Positions 43,668 to 53,195 of a stretch of 64,000 nt of DNA are shown here, piece by piece. How positions within the stretch are numbered: the first letter of the stretch is position 1; the number at the start of each line of letters is the position of its first letter. The DNA lies in assembly GCA_004297445.1 (NCBI GenBank), contig SCUK01000014.1, positions 1-64,000 of the forward strand, given 5' to 3'. The notes under the pieces are model-generated. The model had not been told where the DNA came from, did no database searches, and worked only from the letters and a program-made list of their open reading frames with translations. This DNA comes from Anaerolineae bacterium. Lineage in GTDB: Bacteria; Chloroflexota; Anaerolineae; Anaerolineales; UBA11579. Position numbers and translations under genes: made by a program.

Positions 43668-44729
43668 TCAGCGAACGTAGATGGGGTTACTGATAATCCA
43701 GGTGCGGCGACGACCCTTGAATTGAATGTAGGCTTCAACGCGGTAGACACCCGGTTCGGTGACCTGGTAGATGAGTTGCTGACGACGGGGGGAACTGAGG
43801 GCGACTTCCCCATCGCGCAGAAGCCGACTTTCAGCGGAGGCGGGCAACTTAATCTGAAGTGTTGGCCGGTCATTCAGCGAGAGCGTATCGCCCATCCATG
43901 ACACTCCGCCCTTGCAATGGGCGCTGAAGCGGAACCCGGAGGTAGGTGCGGGAAGGTCATACCCGATAAAGGCGTGGCCGGCGCGCAGCGCCTGGTAAAT
44001 CAGCGCCTTGTCGTGCTGGACGACGCCGGAGAGAGGACGAGGGAGAAGGAGGTGGGTATTGACGGCGCGAAAGTGGTCTTCGTAGGGGAAGAGGAGGCGG
44101 CTCAGGGGACCGAGATGGCGAATAAGCCGATGGGCATCTGAACCGCCAACGGCGACTACCGGCCGGCCGGATTTGAGCAATTGCTCCCATCTGGCGAGCG
44201 TCTGTGGCAGGGGGCCGTGACCTACCTGCTGGAAACTAAAGGCGTAATAGATGGCGCGCGGGTAACTGGTGAGCATGGTCTTGAACTCCGTCATCGCGTT
44301 CCAGAGTTCTATGCCGGTGTAGCCCTGCACTTCCCAGGCTTCCCAGGAAAGGTCCGGTTCGTTAAACACCGGGGCTTCCGGGTCGGATGGGTGAGCGAGG
44401 AAAGACAGCCCACCCGCTTCAGTGATCTCGTCAATCAGCGTCTGGGGATCAGGGGTGAAGGTCGCCATTTCTTTCTCTGCGCCGAATACGAGCAGGTGAT
44501 TCTTCTGTGGGTCGCGGTTTTGGTCGTGTACTTCTTCGCCGATGAGGACGAGGACGCGGTCATTGCCTTCGCCGAAATAGCCTTCCACGCCCTCGACGCG
44601 GACATTGTGGTCGGTGACAATAATGGCATCCAGCCCGGCCAGGCGGGCGGCAGCGGCCAGGTCAGCGTGCGTACCGGTCCCGTCGGAATAAACGGTGTGC
44701 ATGTGGAGGTTGATGACGGCTTCGTGCAT
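43668..44729 (-). CDS. PHP-domain phosphoesterase/metallo-hydrolase
   Basis: A 353-residue protein of the PHP fold. The metal-binding motifs are HMHTVYSDG (HxH), TDHN, LIGEEVHDQN, FLAHPSD and GGSDAHR. The C terminus (about 250-353) is a beta-rich extra domain. The family includes phosphatases and nucleases; the substrate is not known. It is divergent from secG. Confidence 0.9.
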   Translation of the reverse strand: MHEAVINLHMHTVYSDGTGTHADLAAAARLAGLDAIIVTDHNVRVEGVEGYFGEGNDRVLVLIGEEVHDQNRDPQKNHLLVFGAEKEMATFTPDPQTLIDEITEAGGLSFLAHPSDPEAPVFNEPDLSWEAWEVQGYTGIELWNAMTEFKTMLTSYPRAIYYAFSFQQVGHGPLPQTLARWEQLLKSGRPVVAVGGSDAHRLIRHLGPLSRLLFPYEDHFRAVNTHLLLPRPLSGVVQHDKALIYQALRAGHAFIGYDLPAPTSGFRFSAHCKGGVSWMGDTLSLNDRPTLQIKLPASAESRLLRDGEVALSSPRRQQLIYQVTEPGVYRVEAYIQFKGRRRTWIISNPIYVR

Positions 44730-44732
44730 GGT

Positions 44733-44762
44733 TTGACAAAAGGAAAGAGCGAAAGGTATAAT
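44733..44762 (+). promoter_or_regulatory. Strong promoter of secG
   Basis: Consensus TTGACA (44733-44738) and TATAAT (44757-44762) with 18-base spacing. Transcription would start near 44769, giving a leader of about 85 bases before the secG ATG at 44855. The leader has no recognised riboswitch. Confidence 0.85.
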
Positions 44763-44854
44763 CCGCCTGTTAGAACCCGGACCAACTAATTTGGCCGTTG
44801 TAGAAAGAACCCATTCAGCGCCAAAAGAGCTGAACTCAGGAGTGAAACTTAGTT

Positions 44855-45079
44855 ATGCAGACTTTCTTGGATATCGCGCTGATTATAACGTCGATTGCGC
44901 TGATCGCTTCCGTGGTTTTGGGCAGCAAAGGCGCCGGACTGGGCGGCCTGGTGGGCGGCGACCAGGGCGGCTTCTTCACAGCGCGCCGCGGCATTGAGAA
45001 GACCATCTTTCGGATGACCATCGTGCTGAGCGTGTTGTTCTTCCTGCTGGCGATCATCACGGTGTTTATTACTGGCTAA
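44855..45079 (+). CDS. secG: Preprotein translocase subunit SecG
   Basis: A 74-residue subunit of the SecYEG channel with two transmembrane segments joined by a Gly-rich loop (SKGAGLGGLVGGDQGG), the usual SecG hallmark. A consensus promoter lies upstream and a terminator directly downstream, so it is its own transcription unit. Confidence 0.92.
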   Translation: MQTFLDIALIITSIALIASVVLGSKGAGLGGLVGGDQGGFFTARRGIEKTIFRMTIVLSVLFFLLAIITVFITG

Positions 45080-45112
45080 CTCTCTGACCGAAAAGGCAGC
45101 ACCCCGTAGGGC

Positions 45113-45158
45113 AAAAGGGCGGCCCTGAGGCGCAGGCCCCAGGAGCGCCCTTTTTCTT
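45113..45158 (+). terminator. Terminator downstream of secG
   Basis: AAAAGGGCG (45113-45121) and CGCCCTTTT (45146-45154) form the outer stem with a GC-rich branched interior, ending in a T-rich tract. Confidence 0.8.
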
Positions 45159-45179
45159 TCCACAGTCACAAGACCCTGA

Positions 45180-46886
45180 ATGCAGACCCTTCGCCGATTT
45201 CGCGCCCAAATCATCCTGGTGATCATCGCATTGACGGCGATCGCCCTGCTGTTGATTGCACAAGGCGGCGAGGGTTCAATCGGCGGCCCGGCGCCAACAA
45301 CAGGCGGCCAGTATGTGGAGGGATTGGTGGGGCGCCCCAGCCGGCTCAACCCGCTGCTGGACGCCGGTAATCAGGTAGACCGAGACGTTAACCGCCTCAT
45401 TTTCAGCAGCCTGTTTAAGTTCGACAGCTTCGGCTCGCCCATTCCCGACCTGGTTGAATCGTGGGGCGTTTCCGCCACCGGCGATGTCATTAACATCAAG
45501 CTCTTGGAAACCGCGCTCTGGCATGATGGCGCGCCGGTGACCAGCCGGGATGTCCTGTTCACCATTCAATTGATGCGGTTCGAAGGGTCTCCGATACCGG
45601 CTGATGAACGGGCGCTCTGGGAAGCAGTTGAAGTCATTGTCTTTGACGACTACAACCTGCAGTTCGTCCTGCCGGATGCCTATTCTCCCTTCATGGACTA
45701 TTTGGACTTTGGAATCCTGCCGGAACATCTGCTGGGGGGCAAGGACCTTGGCACCTTGATTAACGACGCCTTCAATCTGGCGCCGGTTGGGAGCGGGCCG
45801 TACCAATTCGACGAACTAATCACCACTGAAAACCAGATTGAAGGCATCGTCCTTTCGGCAAACCTGAATTATCACGGTGAGGGCCCGTTCATTGAGCAAA
45901 TCGTTTTCCGCTATTACGATTCGACGGCGGCGGCGCTGGAAGCCTATCGGGCTGGAACGATCATGGGAATTGGTATGATCGAGGAAGCCTCGCTTGCGGA
46001 CGTCCTGAACGAGCCAACGCTCAACTTTTACAGTGGACGATTGCCGCAAATCAGTATGCTGTTGTTCAACCTGAGCAATGACAGCACGCCCTATTTTCAA
46101 GACGCGCAGGTCCGGCGGGGGCTGCTAATGGCACTTAACCGACCGTGGATGCTCGATGAGATTTTGAATGGTCAAGGGCTGCTTGCCAGTGGGCCGGTCC
46201 TCTTTGGATCCTGGGCGTATTACGGGGGCGTGCCAGAGGTGGCTTATGACCCTGAAGCGGCGGTAGATGTGTTGCGAGACGCGGGTTGGGCAATTCCGGC
46301 AGATGGCGGCGCGGTACGCCAGCAGGATGGGTTCCGGATGGATTTTGAACTGGTTTTTCCGGACACGCCGCACCATACGCAGTTTGCAGAGATGATTCAG
46401 GAATATTGGGCAGCTGTGGGGGTTCGGGTGGACTTGTTGCCGGTAGATTATGACACGCTGGTGTTGGATTATCTGGACACACGCACCTACGAGGCGGCTC
46501 TAGTGGACTTGGATATGAGAGGCAGCCCGGACCCGGACCCGTACCCATTCTGGCATCAATCTCAGGTCACGGGTGGGCAGAACTACGCCGGTTGGGATGA
46601 CCGCCGGGCGAGCGAGTACCTTGAACGGGCACGCGTGACCTGGTTTGCCAACGAGCGCATCAGACTATATCGAAACTTTCAGGTGCATTTTGGCCGAGAG
46701 TTGCCCGCCATTCCACTTTACTCCCCCGTGTACAACTATGCGGTAAGCAGTGTGGTGCAGGGGATTTCAATCGGAACGCTGTACGACCCGGCTGACCGGT
46801 TTAACAACGTGGATGCGTGGTTCCTGGTTGCAGCGCCACCGGATGAAGCAGTGATTCAGACCCCTGCCGCCAGCGCAACGCCTTAG
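45180..46886 (+). CDS. Extracellular solute-binding protein, oligopeptide (SBP_bac_5) type
   Basis: A 568-residue DppA/OppA-like binding protein. A short basic N terminus and one hydrophobic segment (about 10-28) anchor or export it; no lipobox Cys follows. Family features include RLNPLL and NLIFSSLFKFD at the N terminus, DAYSPFMDYLDFGILPEHL and NRPWMLDEIL later. No permease or ATPase genes are next to it. It ends only 8 bases before the convergent transglycosylase gene end. Confidence 0.9.
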   Translation: MQTLRRFRAQIILVIIALTAIALLLIAQGGEGSIGGPAPTTGGQYVEGLVGRPSRLNPLLDAGNQVDRDVNRLIFSSLFKFDSFGSPIPDLVESWGVSATGDVINIKLLETALWHDGAPVTSRDVLFTIQLMRFEGSPIPADERALWEAVEVIVFDDYNLQFVLPDAYSPFMDYLDFGILPEHLLGGKDLGTLINDAFNLAPVGSGPYQFDELITTENQIEGIVLSANLNYHGEGPFIEQIVFRYYDSTAAALEAYRAGTIMGIGMIEEASLADVLNEPTLNFYSGRLPQISMLLFNLSNDSTPYFQDAQVRRGLLMALNRPWMLDEILNGQGLLASGPVLFGSWAYYGGVPEVAYDPEAAVDVLRDAGWAIPADGGAVRQQDGFRMDFELVFPDTPHHTQFAEMIQEYWAAVGVRVDLLPVDYDTLVLDYLDTRTYEAALVDLDMRGSPDPDPYPFWHQSQVTGGQNYAGWDDRRASEYLERARVTWFANERIRLYRNFQVHFGRELPAIPLYSPVYNYAVSSVVQGISIGTLYDPADRFNNVDAWFLVAAPPDEAVIQTPAASATP

Positions 46887-46894
46887 GTCGATGT

Positions 46895-49321
46895 CTAGGG
46901 GATGCCCCCGTAAAGCCTCACGTAGATAACATATTGTTCAAAAATGCTGCGTACATAGTTGCGCGTTTCTTCGAATCGGATGACCTCGACGAGAAGGTCC
47001 GGGTCGCCACCTGCCAATTCGCGCCAACGGCTGGCATTGCCGGGGCCGCCGTTGTAGGCGGCCAAGGCGGCGATGAGGTCCCCGCTGAACGCCTCGCGCT
47101 GGGCGGCAAGGTAGTCCGCGCCGAAGGTGATGTTGACCACAGGACGGTACAGGTCCTCGTCGGTGTAGTTCGCGGGCCAGCCGATGCCCTCAAAGATTGA
47201 CTGGCCGGTACTGGGAATTATCTGCATGAGGCCGCGGGCATCGGCGGATGAGGTGACGAATCCTTCGAAGAGGCTTTCCTGGCGTATCACGCTGGAAAGA
47301 AATAATGGGCTGAAGCCATTGGCCTGACCAGCCGGGTTTACCAGTTCTTCAAAATACAGGCCAAATCGCAACCGATTGAAATAGATTGGAGCCTGAAACG
47401 TGCCGGCATCGTCGTAGCCGACAAGGTTAAGAACCTGGCGGGCGGCGAGGATCCCCGAGCGATACAGGCCAAGATCAATCAAGTAATTGGCAAGGCGGTA
47501 GGTGTTGGCCGGATCATTGACGATTTCCAGACGCAGGTTTTCAAACTCGAGGCGAGCTTCGTTGTAGAGGCCCAGCCGCCACATCTCTGTGCCGCGCTGA
47601 AAGCGAAGGTCGGAGGCGAGCGACGAAAGGTCCGCGAAGTCTGTGTCCTGCGGAAGTCCAAATGTGGCGATCATCCAGGTTTCGGCTTCCTGGCGTTCAC
47701 TGGCGGGGTCTATCGTGAGGGTGGGGAGAGGAATCTGGGTAAAGGGCGCATCGCCTCGCATCAGCTGGGCTGCGCGTTCGCTATAGTACCCGGTTGGGTC
47801 CAGTGTGCGGGCCTGTGACCACATGCTTTGTGCACCGTCATGGTCACCCAGGGCGTCAAGGGCTTTGCCGGCCCAGAAGTAGGCGCGTGCCTGGCCTTCA
47901 AGGTCGGGGGCGAGGGTGAGGGCACTTTGAAATACATCGCGGGCGAGAGCAAAATCGGCGAGGCGATACAGAGCGATGCCGGCCTGGAATAATCCATCCG
48001 GTCCGAATTCACTGGCCGAGTAATTTGCGCCGAGACGCTGCCAGATGGCGGCTGCGCGGCGAAGGTCATTGTCGCGCTCGGCAACACGACCGGCGTTGTA
48101 CAGGAATTCAGGGGTGCGGGAATGGTCAGGGTACGTATCGGCGAAGGCCACGAATGTGTCTACAGCCGCTGGGTAGTCTTCAAGATAAGCCCATTGCGTA
48201 TAGCCAATTTGCTCCCAGGCATCGGCAAGGTGCTGTCCGGCGGGGAAAAGCTCCAATTGCTGATTCCATTCCGCGAGAGCCGCTTCGTACTGACCTGTGG
48301 CCTGATAGGAAAGACCTGCAAAGTAATGGGCAGTGTCGTCAAGGTCTGATGGGTTGAGTTGCCGGTGGCGGTCAAAGGCGCTAACGGCAACCCCGTATTG
48401 ACCTGCGTAGTAGTCCACCAGGCCGCGCTGGAGTTCGCTGACCGGCTGACCGGCTTCCACGAGGGTGATGAGGGCAATGTAAGAATCGTAGGCAAGCGGG
48501 TATTCATTGACGGCAAGCAGATAGGACTGATAGGCGGAAACTGAATCACCCATGGCGATTTGCATTTCGCCAATGCGCAAGAGCATGCTGGCTTTGACGT
48601 ACCCGTTGGAGGTACGGCTGAAGACATCCTGATAGGTGATGAGAGCTGTCTGGTAATCCCCCATGGCGCGATAGGCATCGCCAATCTTGATGTTGGTGGA
48701 AAGCCCGTCGCCCAATTGAGGGGACTGGACGGCGCTTAACCATGCATTGATGGCGCCCTGATAATCTCCGGCGGCCATGAGGTTGTTGCCGATGCGGTCA
48801 TAGGCGAGCTGGTCGGCGAGGCCGGGACGGGCGGCGCGGTACTCGCCGAAGGCCAGCGCGGCCTCGGGGTAGCGACCGAGAGCCGAATAAGATTGGCCCG
48901 CAAGGAAAAAGGCCAGGCCGCGGTCAGGGGACTCGCCTGATTGAGCGAAGAATAGATTCAATGTGTCTAATGCAGAAGCCGGGTTGCCAGAGGCGAATTG
49001 AACGCGGGCAATGCCGAGTGTGGTAGCGGCCAAAATCTGGGGGTCCGTCGAACTCAGTTGTGCGGATTGGTAGGCGGCCAGGGCAGTGTCCCAATCGCCA
49101 AGAAACATGGCGCGGTCACCTTCCTCAATTCGGGCGCCGGGCTCCGGGGTTGCAATTGGCGTTGGTGATGGAGGGAGGAGCGTGGCGACTGCGACTGAAT
49201 CTGGGGCAGGTGGTGTGCTGGTGGGCAGAGAGGGATCCAGTACGCGTTGCATGTTGCAGGCGATGGCAATTACGCCCAGCAGTCCCAAAATTTGCAAGCT
49301 TGTTCGTGATGCAGGTCTCAT
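46895..49321 (-). CDS. Lytic transglycosylase lipoprotein with TPR-like repeats (SLT family)
   Basis: An 808-residue lipoprotein. The signal ends in the lipobox IAIAC (Cys about 22). A long alpha-helical region of about 600 residues carries TPR-like tandem units (for example ALAAYQSAQLSSTDPQILAATT). The C-terminal SLT domain (about 670-790) has the catalytic Glu in SSVIRQESLFEG, then SADARGLMQIIPSTG and AAYNGGPGNASRW. It should cleave glycan strands of peptidoglycan at the outer face. It is divergent from radC. Confidence 0.93.
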   Translation of the reverse strand: MRPASRTSLQILGLLGVIAIACNMQRVLDPSLPTSTPPAPDSVAVATLLPPSPTPIATPEPGARIEEGDRAMFLGDWDTALAAYQSAQLSSTDPQILAATTLGIARVQFASGNPASALDTLNLFFAQSGESPDRGLAFFLAGQSYSALGRYPEAALAFGEYRAARPGLADQLAYDRIGNNLMAAGDYQGAINAWLSAVQSPQLGDGLSTNIKIGDAYRAMGDYQTALITYQDVFSRTSNGYVKASMLLRIGEMQIAMGDSVSAYQSYLLAVNEYPLAYDSYIALITLVEAGQPVSELQRGLVDYYAGQYGVAVSAFDRHRQLNPSDLDDTAHYFAGLSYQATGQYEAALAEWNQQLELFPAGQHLADAWEQIGYTQWAYLEDYPAAVDTFVAFADTYPDHSRTPEFLYNAGRVAERDNDLRRAAAIWQRLGANYSASEFGPDGLFQAGIALYRLADFALARDVFQSALTLAPDLEGQARAYFWAGKALDALGDHDGAQSMWSQARTLDPTGYYSERAAQLMRGDAPFTQIPLPTLTIDPASERQEAETWMIATFGLPQDTDFADLSSLASDLRFQRGTEMWRLGLYNEARLEFENLRLEIVNDPANTYRLANYLIDLGLYRSGILAARQVLNLVGYDDAGTFQAPIYFNRLRFGLYFEELVNPAGQANGFSPLFLSSVIRQESLFEGFVTSSADARGLMQIIPSTGQSIFEGIGWPANYTDEDLYRPVVNITFGADYLAAQREAFSGDLIAALAAYNGGPGNASRWRELAGGDPDLLVEVIRFEETRNYVRSIFEQYVIYVRLYGGIP

Positions 49322-49474
49322 GGCATGGGCACTATAGCCTGTCGGTCATGTGACTGTCAATCCTGCTATGGTAGGAAGCCAGCCTTTCCGGGTGGTTGAT
49401 TATCCAATAAACGAGAATTAGGCTGTCCATATAACGGCCAGAAACAGGAGATTGAAACGCTGGGGCGGCTTCGC

Positions 49475-49503
49475 TTGCCGTTTCGATGAGGTTATTGTAT
49501 AGT
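49475..49503 (+). promoter_or_regulatory. Promoter of radC
   Basis: TTGCCG (49475-49480) and TATAGT (49498-49503) with 17-base spacing. It supports the start at ATG 49519 rather than the upstream in-frame ATG at 49486, which would lie inside the promoter. Confidence 0.6.
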
Positions 49504-49518
49504 GAGAAAATCGCCCAA

Positions 49519-50250
49519 ATGACCGCTGGGCGCACCTGGAGAGCGCCGCCGGTGGAAGATGGAAAGGGAACATATCGAATTACTGACATGTCCGCCTCTG
49601 AACGGCCGCGCGAACGCCTTGCCCGGCATGGACCGCAGGCGCTGAATACCGCAGAACTGCTTGCCATCCTGCTGCGAGTTGGCGTGGAAGGCGAGAATGC
49701 GGTGCAGGTGGGGCAGCGGTTGTTGCATGCGTTTGGCGGTTTGCAGGGGCTGCAGCGCGCATCATTGGAGGAAGTCCGGTCGCAGCATGGCCTGGGAGAG
49801 GCCAAGGCTGCCACTCTGAAGGCGGCCATCGAATTGGGCCGGCGGCTGACTCTGGAGGCGCCGAACGAAAAGCCGGCAATCCACAGCCCAGCGGATGCGG
49901 CGGCGCTGGTGATGTAAGAGATGGGATCGCTGGAGCAGGAGCACCTGAGAGTGATGTTGCTGGATACCCGGAACCAGGTGCAGGACATCGTGGAGCTTTA
50001 CCACGGTTCGCTGAATTCATCGGAAGTGAGGGTGGGTGAAGTGTTCAAGCCCGCCGTGCGACGAAATGCAGCCAGCATCCTGGTGGTGCATAATCATCCG
50101 AGCGGCGACCCGACACCCAGCCCGGATGATGTGACGGTGACCCGAGCAATGGTGGAAGCTGGGAAGCTACTCGACATTGAGTTGTTGGATCACCTGGTAA
50201 TTGGCCAGAACCGCTTTGTTTCGATGAAGGAACGCGGGCTGGGATTTTGA
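49519..50250 (+). pseudogene. radC: radC interrupted by an in-frame TAA
   Basis: The frame encodes a RadC/UPF0758 protein. The N-terminal helix-hairpin-helix part (49519-49914: YRITDMSASERPRERLARHG) and the C-terminal MPN/JAMM metallo domain (49921-50250: [23 protein letters not shown]) stand in the same frame. They are broken by one TAA at 49915-49917 (LVM[13 protein letters not shown]), where intact RadC proteins usually continue through a short linker. One base change from TAC/TAT (Tyr) would explain it. The JAMM half could restart at ATG 49921, but no clear ribosome site lies there. A recent nonsense mutation or a sequencing error are the two simplest readings. Confidence 0.8.
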
Positions 50251-50291
50251 GGCGAAATTGAACAGAAGGTCCCGAGGACAGGAGTTCTGGA

Positions 50292-51149
50292 ATGGCTGAA
50301 AGTCATATCATCCTGCTACCGCAGGCAGATTACTTCCAATGGGTGCGAGCCACGCGACCCTATGTGCTGGCATTCAGTGTCAATACGACTCCGGATGCGG
50401 TAAAAGCGGGCACTTTTGAAAACATTACTATCGCGGTGGTCGCAAACGGATATCCGGCGCAGGGCGATATCGAGGCATGGCTGCGTGCACGATTTCCGAA
50501 CGTCCGACTGGATGCCATCCCGGTAAACAATGTTGAAGAATTTGGGGTGGCGTTACAGACCCGGGTGGCCGGTGGGTTGCGGTACGGCGCGGCAAGTACG
50601 GTGACCACGCCGTCCACCCCTCCAGCAACGACCACGACGACCACAACTACTACCACGACGACACAGCCTACAACCATCTCGACAGCTGTAGTGGATAGCG
50701 GCGCGTTCAAGTTGCATTGGCCAACGGATTATGCGGTTATTACCCAGGCATTTGGGGCAAACCCGCAAATCTATGGCAAGTGGGGTCTGCCCGGTCACGA
50801 AGGATTGGATATACGCGCCCCGATGAACACGAATATTTATGCCTGTGCGGAGGGCACGGTATTCCAGGTAGAGAACGATCCGAATGTCCATCCGTATGGC
50901 AAGCATGTGCGCATCCTGCATCGCGACGGCTACCGGACTGTGTACGCCCATTTGGCGCAGACGCTGGTTCAGGTCGGCGAAAAAGTGACAGCGGAACAGC
51001 TCATCGGGAAGGCGGACTCTACGGGCAACTCCACCGGTTCACACCTTCATTTGACGCTTAAGAAGGATGGGGCATCGGCGCGCAAAGAAACGAAATTCCA
51101 GGGGGATGTCATTGACCCGACGCCGTTTATGGTGTACCCCGACAAGTAG
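50292..51149 (+). CDS. M23-family peptidase without signal peptide, paralogue 1
   Basis: A 285-residue protein. The N-terminal domain (about 1-100) is an unnamed alpha/beta domain shared with the next gene. A low-complexity Thr-rich linker (about 108-134) follows, then an M23 LytM-like peptidase domain (about 140-285) with GHEGLDIRAP (zinc His and Asp) and HLHLTLKK. No signal peptide or lipobox is visible, so either it acts inside the cell or is exported another way. AGGAG lies at 50279-50283. Confidence 0.88.
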   Translation: MAESHIILLPQADYFQWVRATRPYVLAFSVNTTPDAVKAGTFENITIAVVANGYPAQGDIEAWLRARFPNVRLDAIPVNNVEEFGVALQTRVAGGLRYGAASTVTTPSTPPATTTTTTTTTTTTQPTTISTAVVDSGAFKLHWPTDYAVITQAFGANPQIYGKWGLPGHEGLDIRAPMNTNIYACAEGTVFQVENDPNVHPYGKHVRILHRDGYRTVYAHLAQTLVQVGEKVTAEQLIGKADSTGNSTGSHLHLTLKKDGASARKETKFQGDVIDPTPFMVYPDK

Positions 51150-51173
51150 CCTGCATTGCCAAGGAGTAACTGA

Positions 51174-52862
51174 ATGGCTGAAAGTCACATCCTGCTGCTG
51201 CCAGAAGATGATTATTACCAATGGGTCAGAGTTGCGCGCGTGTTTGTCCTGACGTATAGCGTGAACATCACGCCGGATGCCGTGCGGGCAGGACGCAGCC
51301 AGAATATCAGCGTGGCAGTGGTGGATGGCGGCTATCCGAATCAGGGCGATATTATTGGCTGGTTACGGGCGCGATTCCCGGATGCGATGATCGATCCCAT
51401 TTTTGTGGGCTCGCCGGCGCAACTTGAAGTGGTATTGCTGGAACGCGTGGAACGAGGGCAGCGATACGGGACGCTCAAGGTCCCACCAAAAGAAGAAACG
51501 CTTCCGGCTGAGCAACCTGAGCCCCCGAAATCCATCCGGCTGTATTGGCCGACGGACTATCATGTCATCACCCAGCGGTTTGGGGCGAATCCTGAAATCT
51601 ATAGCAAATGGGGATTGCCCGGGCACGAAGGGGTTGATATCCGAGCGCCGATGAATACCAATGTTTATGCGGGAGCGGATGGCGAGGTCTACTATGTAAT
51701 GCAGGAAACCAACACGCACCCTTACGGGCGGCACATCCGCATTCAGCATGAGAACGGCTACCGGACGGTGTATGCTCATATGGCCAGCGTCCAGGTAACG
51801 ATTGGTCAAAAAGTGAAGGCGGGGCAGCTCATCGGGAAGGCGGATTCGACCGGTAACTCTACCGGTTCGCACCTGCATTTGACTCTGAAGAAAGATGGAG
51901 CAACGGCGCGCAAGGAAACCCAGTACCAGGGCGATGTCATCGATCCCACGCCGTTTCTGTACTGGCCGAATGACGAGAAAATCCTGGGCGAGGTCACTAC
52001 GGCAAAGAGCAAACCAGTACCGAATTACGGTTGGGCGCAGCCGAGCCTGGTGGGCGTAAACGTGCGCGAAGATGGAACGATGCAGGAAGCAGACTATGAA
52101 GCCGCAAGCCTGGCGCGCGTGGAAGCTGTGAAGGTGCAGGAGAACACGAGCACCTCGGCCATTCACCGCCTGCGGCAGATAGACCCCGGGATATTTGTGA
52201 TGGCGCGCATAGCGTATGATCTGGGGCAAAGCCCGGTTACGGCACAGGAATGGGTTTCGCGGATGCGCACGCATGTGGCGCGGCTGTACACCGAGGGAGT
52301 GCAATATTTCGAAATACACCAATCACCTAACCTGCAGATGTACGGCTGGAACTACTCCTGGCATTCCGGCGGCGGCTTCGGGCGGTGGTGGCTGGATGCC
52401 GTTGGAATGCTGCGAGATGCGTACCCGCAGGCGAAATTCGGATTTCCCGGTGTTTCTCCGGGCGGGCAGGTTGAAGGACAACGCCTCGATGCCGCGACAT
52501 TTATGGAGCAGGCCGACGAAGCCATCCAGAACGCAGACTGGGTGGGCGCCAATTGTTTCTGGACGAATGAAGCCGAAATGCAGGAGCCGGACAAAGGCGC
52601 GTTCTGGCAGGTCGTGCGAGAACGCTATCCGGACAAACTCATTTTTGTGACCGAGTTCGGTAACGTGGATGTACTGACGAACCTGTATGTGAAGGGGAAG
52701 GAATACGTACAGTTCTATGAGACACTGCGAAATCAGCCGGGAATTGGGGCGGCGTTCTCGCAGGTGATGTCCTCGGCTACCGGATACCTGCAGATGCAAT
52801 GGCGGAACGAGAACGGCACCGCAACGGAGATCCCGGTAAGGATTGGGAAGCGCGAGTTCTGA
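51174..52862 (+). CDS. M23-family peptidase with a C-terminal glycoside-hydrolase-like barrel, paralogue 2
   Basis: A 562-residue protein. The first about 270 residues are paralogous to the previous gene and both begin MAESHI(I/L)LLP. The M23 motifs GHEGVDIRAP and HLHLTLKK are intact. The C-terminal about 275 residues (about 285-562) resemble a TIM-barrel glycoside hydrolase, with possible catalytic Glu in YFEIHQSPN and in FVTEFGN. It may both cut peptides and glycans of cell wall, perhaps of other cells. No signal peptide is visible. AAGGAG at 51161-51166 precedes the start. Confidence 0.88.
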   Translation: MAESHILLLPEDDYYQWVRVARVFVLTYSVNITPDAVRAGRSQNISVAVVDGGYPNQGDIIGWLRARFPDAMIDPIFVGSPAQLEVVLLERVERGQRYGTLKVPPKEETLPAEQPEPPKSIRLYWPTDYHVITQRFGANPEIYSKWGLPGHEGVDIRAPMNTNVYAGADGEVYYVMQETNTHPYGRHIRIQHENGYRTVYAHMASVQVTIGQKVKAGQLIGKADSTGNSTGSHLHLTLKKDGATARKETQYQGDVIDPTPFLYWPNDEKILGEVTTAKSKPVPNYGWAQPSLVGVNVREDGTMQEADYEAASLARVEAVKVQENTSTSAIHRLRQIDPGIFVMARIAYDLGQSPVTAQEWVSRMRTHVARLYTEGVQYFEIHQSPNLQMYGWNYSWHSGGGFGRWWLDAVGMLRDAYPQAKFGFPGVSPGGQVEGQRLDAATFMEQADEAIQNADWVGANCFWTNEAEMQEPDKGAFWQVVRERYPDKLIFVTEFGNVDVLTNLYVKGKEYVQFYETLRNQPGIGAAFSQVMSSATGYLQMQWRNENGTATEIPVRIGKREF

Positions 52863-52910
52863 GTTTCTTGTAGCACTATCCAGTAATTTGGTTGTTTGGT
52901 GGGAATTGCG

Positions 52911-53195
52911 TCAGCCTGTCCTACGGACTTCGAAGTTTCGAAATTCACCCGAGTAGGATTCCCACTGGATTTCGACATCGTCTACACGCGAAGAAGGTGG
53001 ACCCTGGCGAACCTGAGCCAAGAGGGATTCGAGAGCGGCGCGGTCGCCTTCGGCTTCAATTTCAACCGAGTCGTCCAATCGGTTGCGGGTCCAGCCGGTG
53101 AGGCCAAGGGACAGGGCTGTAGACACAACAAAGAAGCGAAATCCAACCCCCTGTACGCGGCCACGAACGATGAGATGGAAACGGGCGTTGGTCAC
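52911..53195 (-). CDS. acyP: Acylphosphatase
   Basis: A 94-residue small enzyme hydrolysing acyl phosphates. The conserved Arg/Asn pair is visible in VRGRVQGVGFR and GWTRN. It starts with GTG in a GTGA overlap with the stop of the gluzincin gene; a longer in-frame upstream start would run inside that gene. Confidence 0.92.
   Translation of the reverse strand: MTNARFHLIVRGRVQGVGFRFFVVSTALSLGLTGWTRNRLDDSVEIEAEGDRAALESLLAQVRQGPPSSRVDDVEIQWESYSGEFRNFEVRRTG

Noticed and set aside
44770-44850. Possible tRNA gene or riboswitch in the secG leader
   Set aside because: No cloverleaf arms or known riboswitch consensus could be drawn.
49486-49518. Upstream start codon (ATG 49486) for radC
   Set aside because: It overlaps the -10 box of a TTGCCG-N17-TATAGT promoter; the start at 49519 fits better.
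50630-50690. ACC/ACG/ACA/ACT-rich repeat as a possible tandem repeat or CRISPR-like array
   Set aside because: It is a low-complexity Thr-rich linker within a protein, not spaced identical repeats.
51363-52322. 319-residue open frame antisense to the second M23 peptidase
   Set aside because: Antisense to a gene with intact catalytic motifs; no supporting feature.
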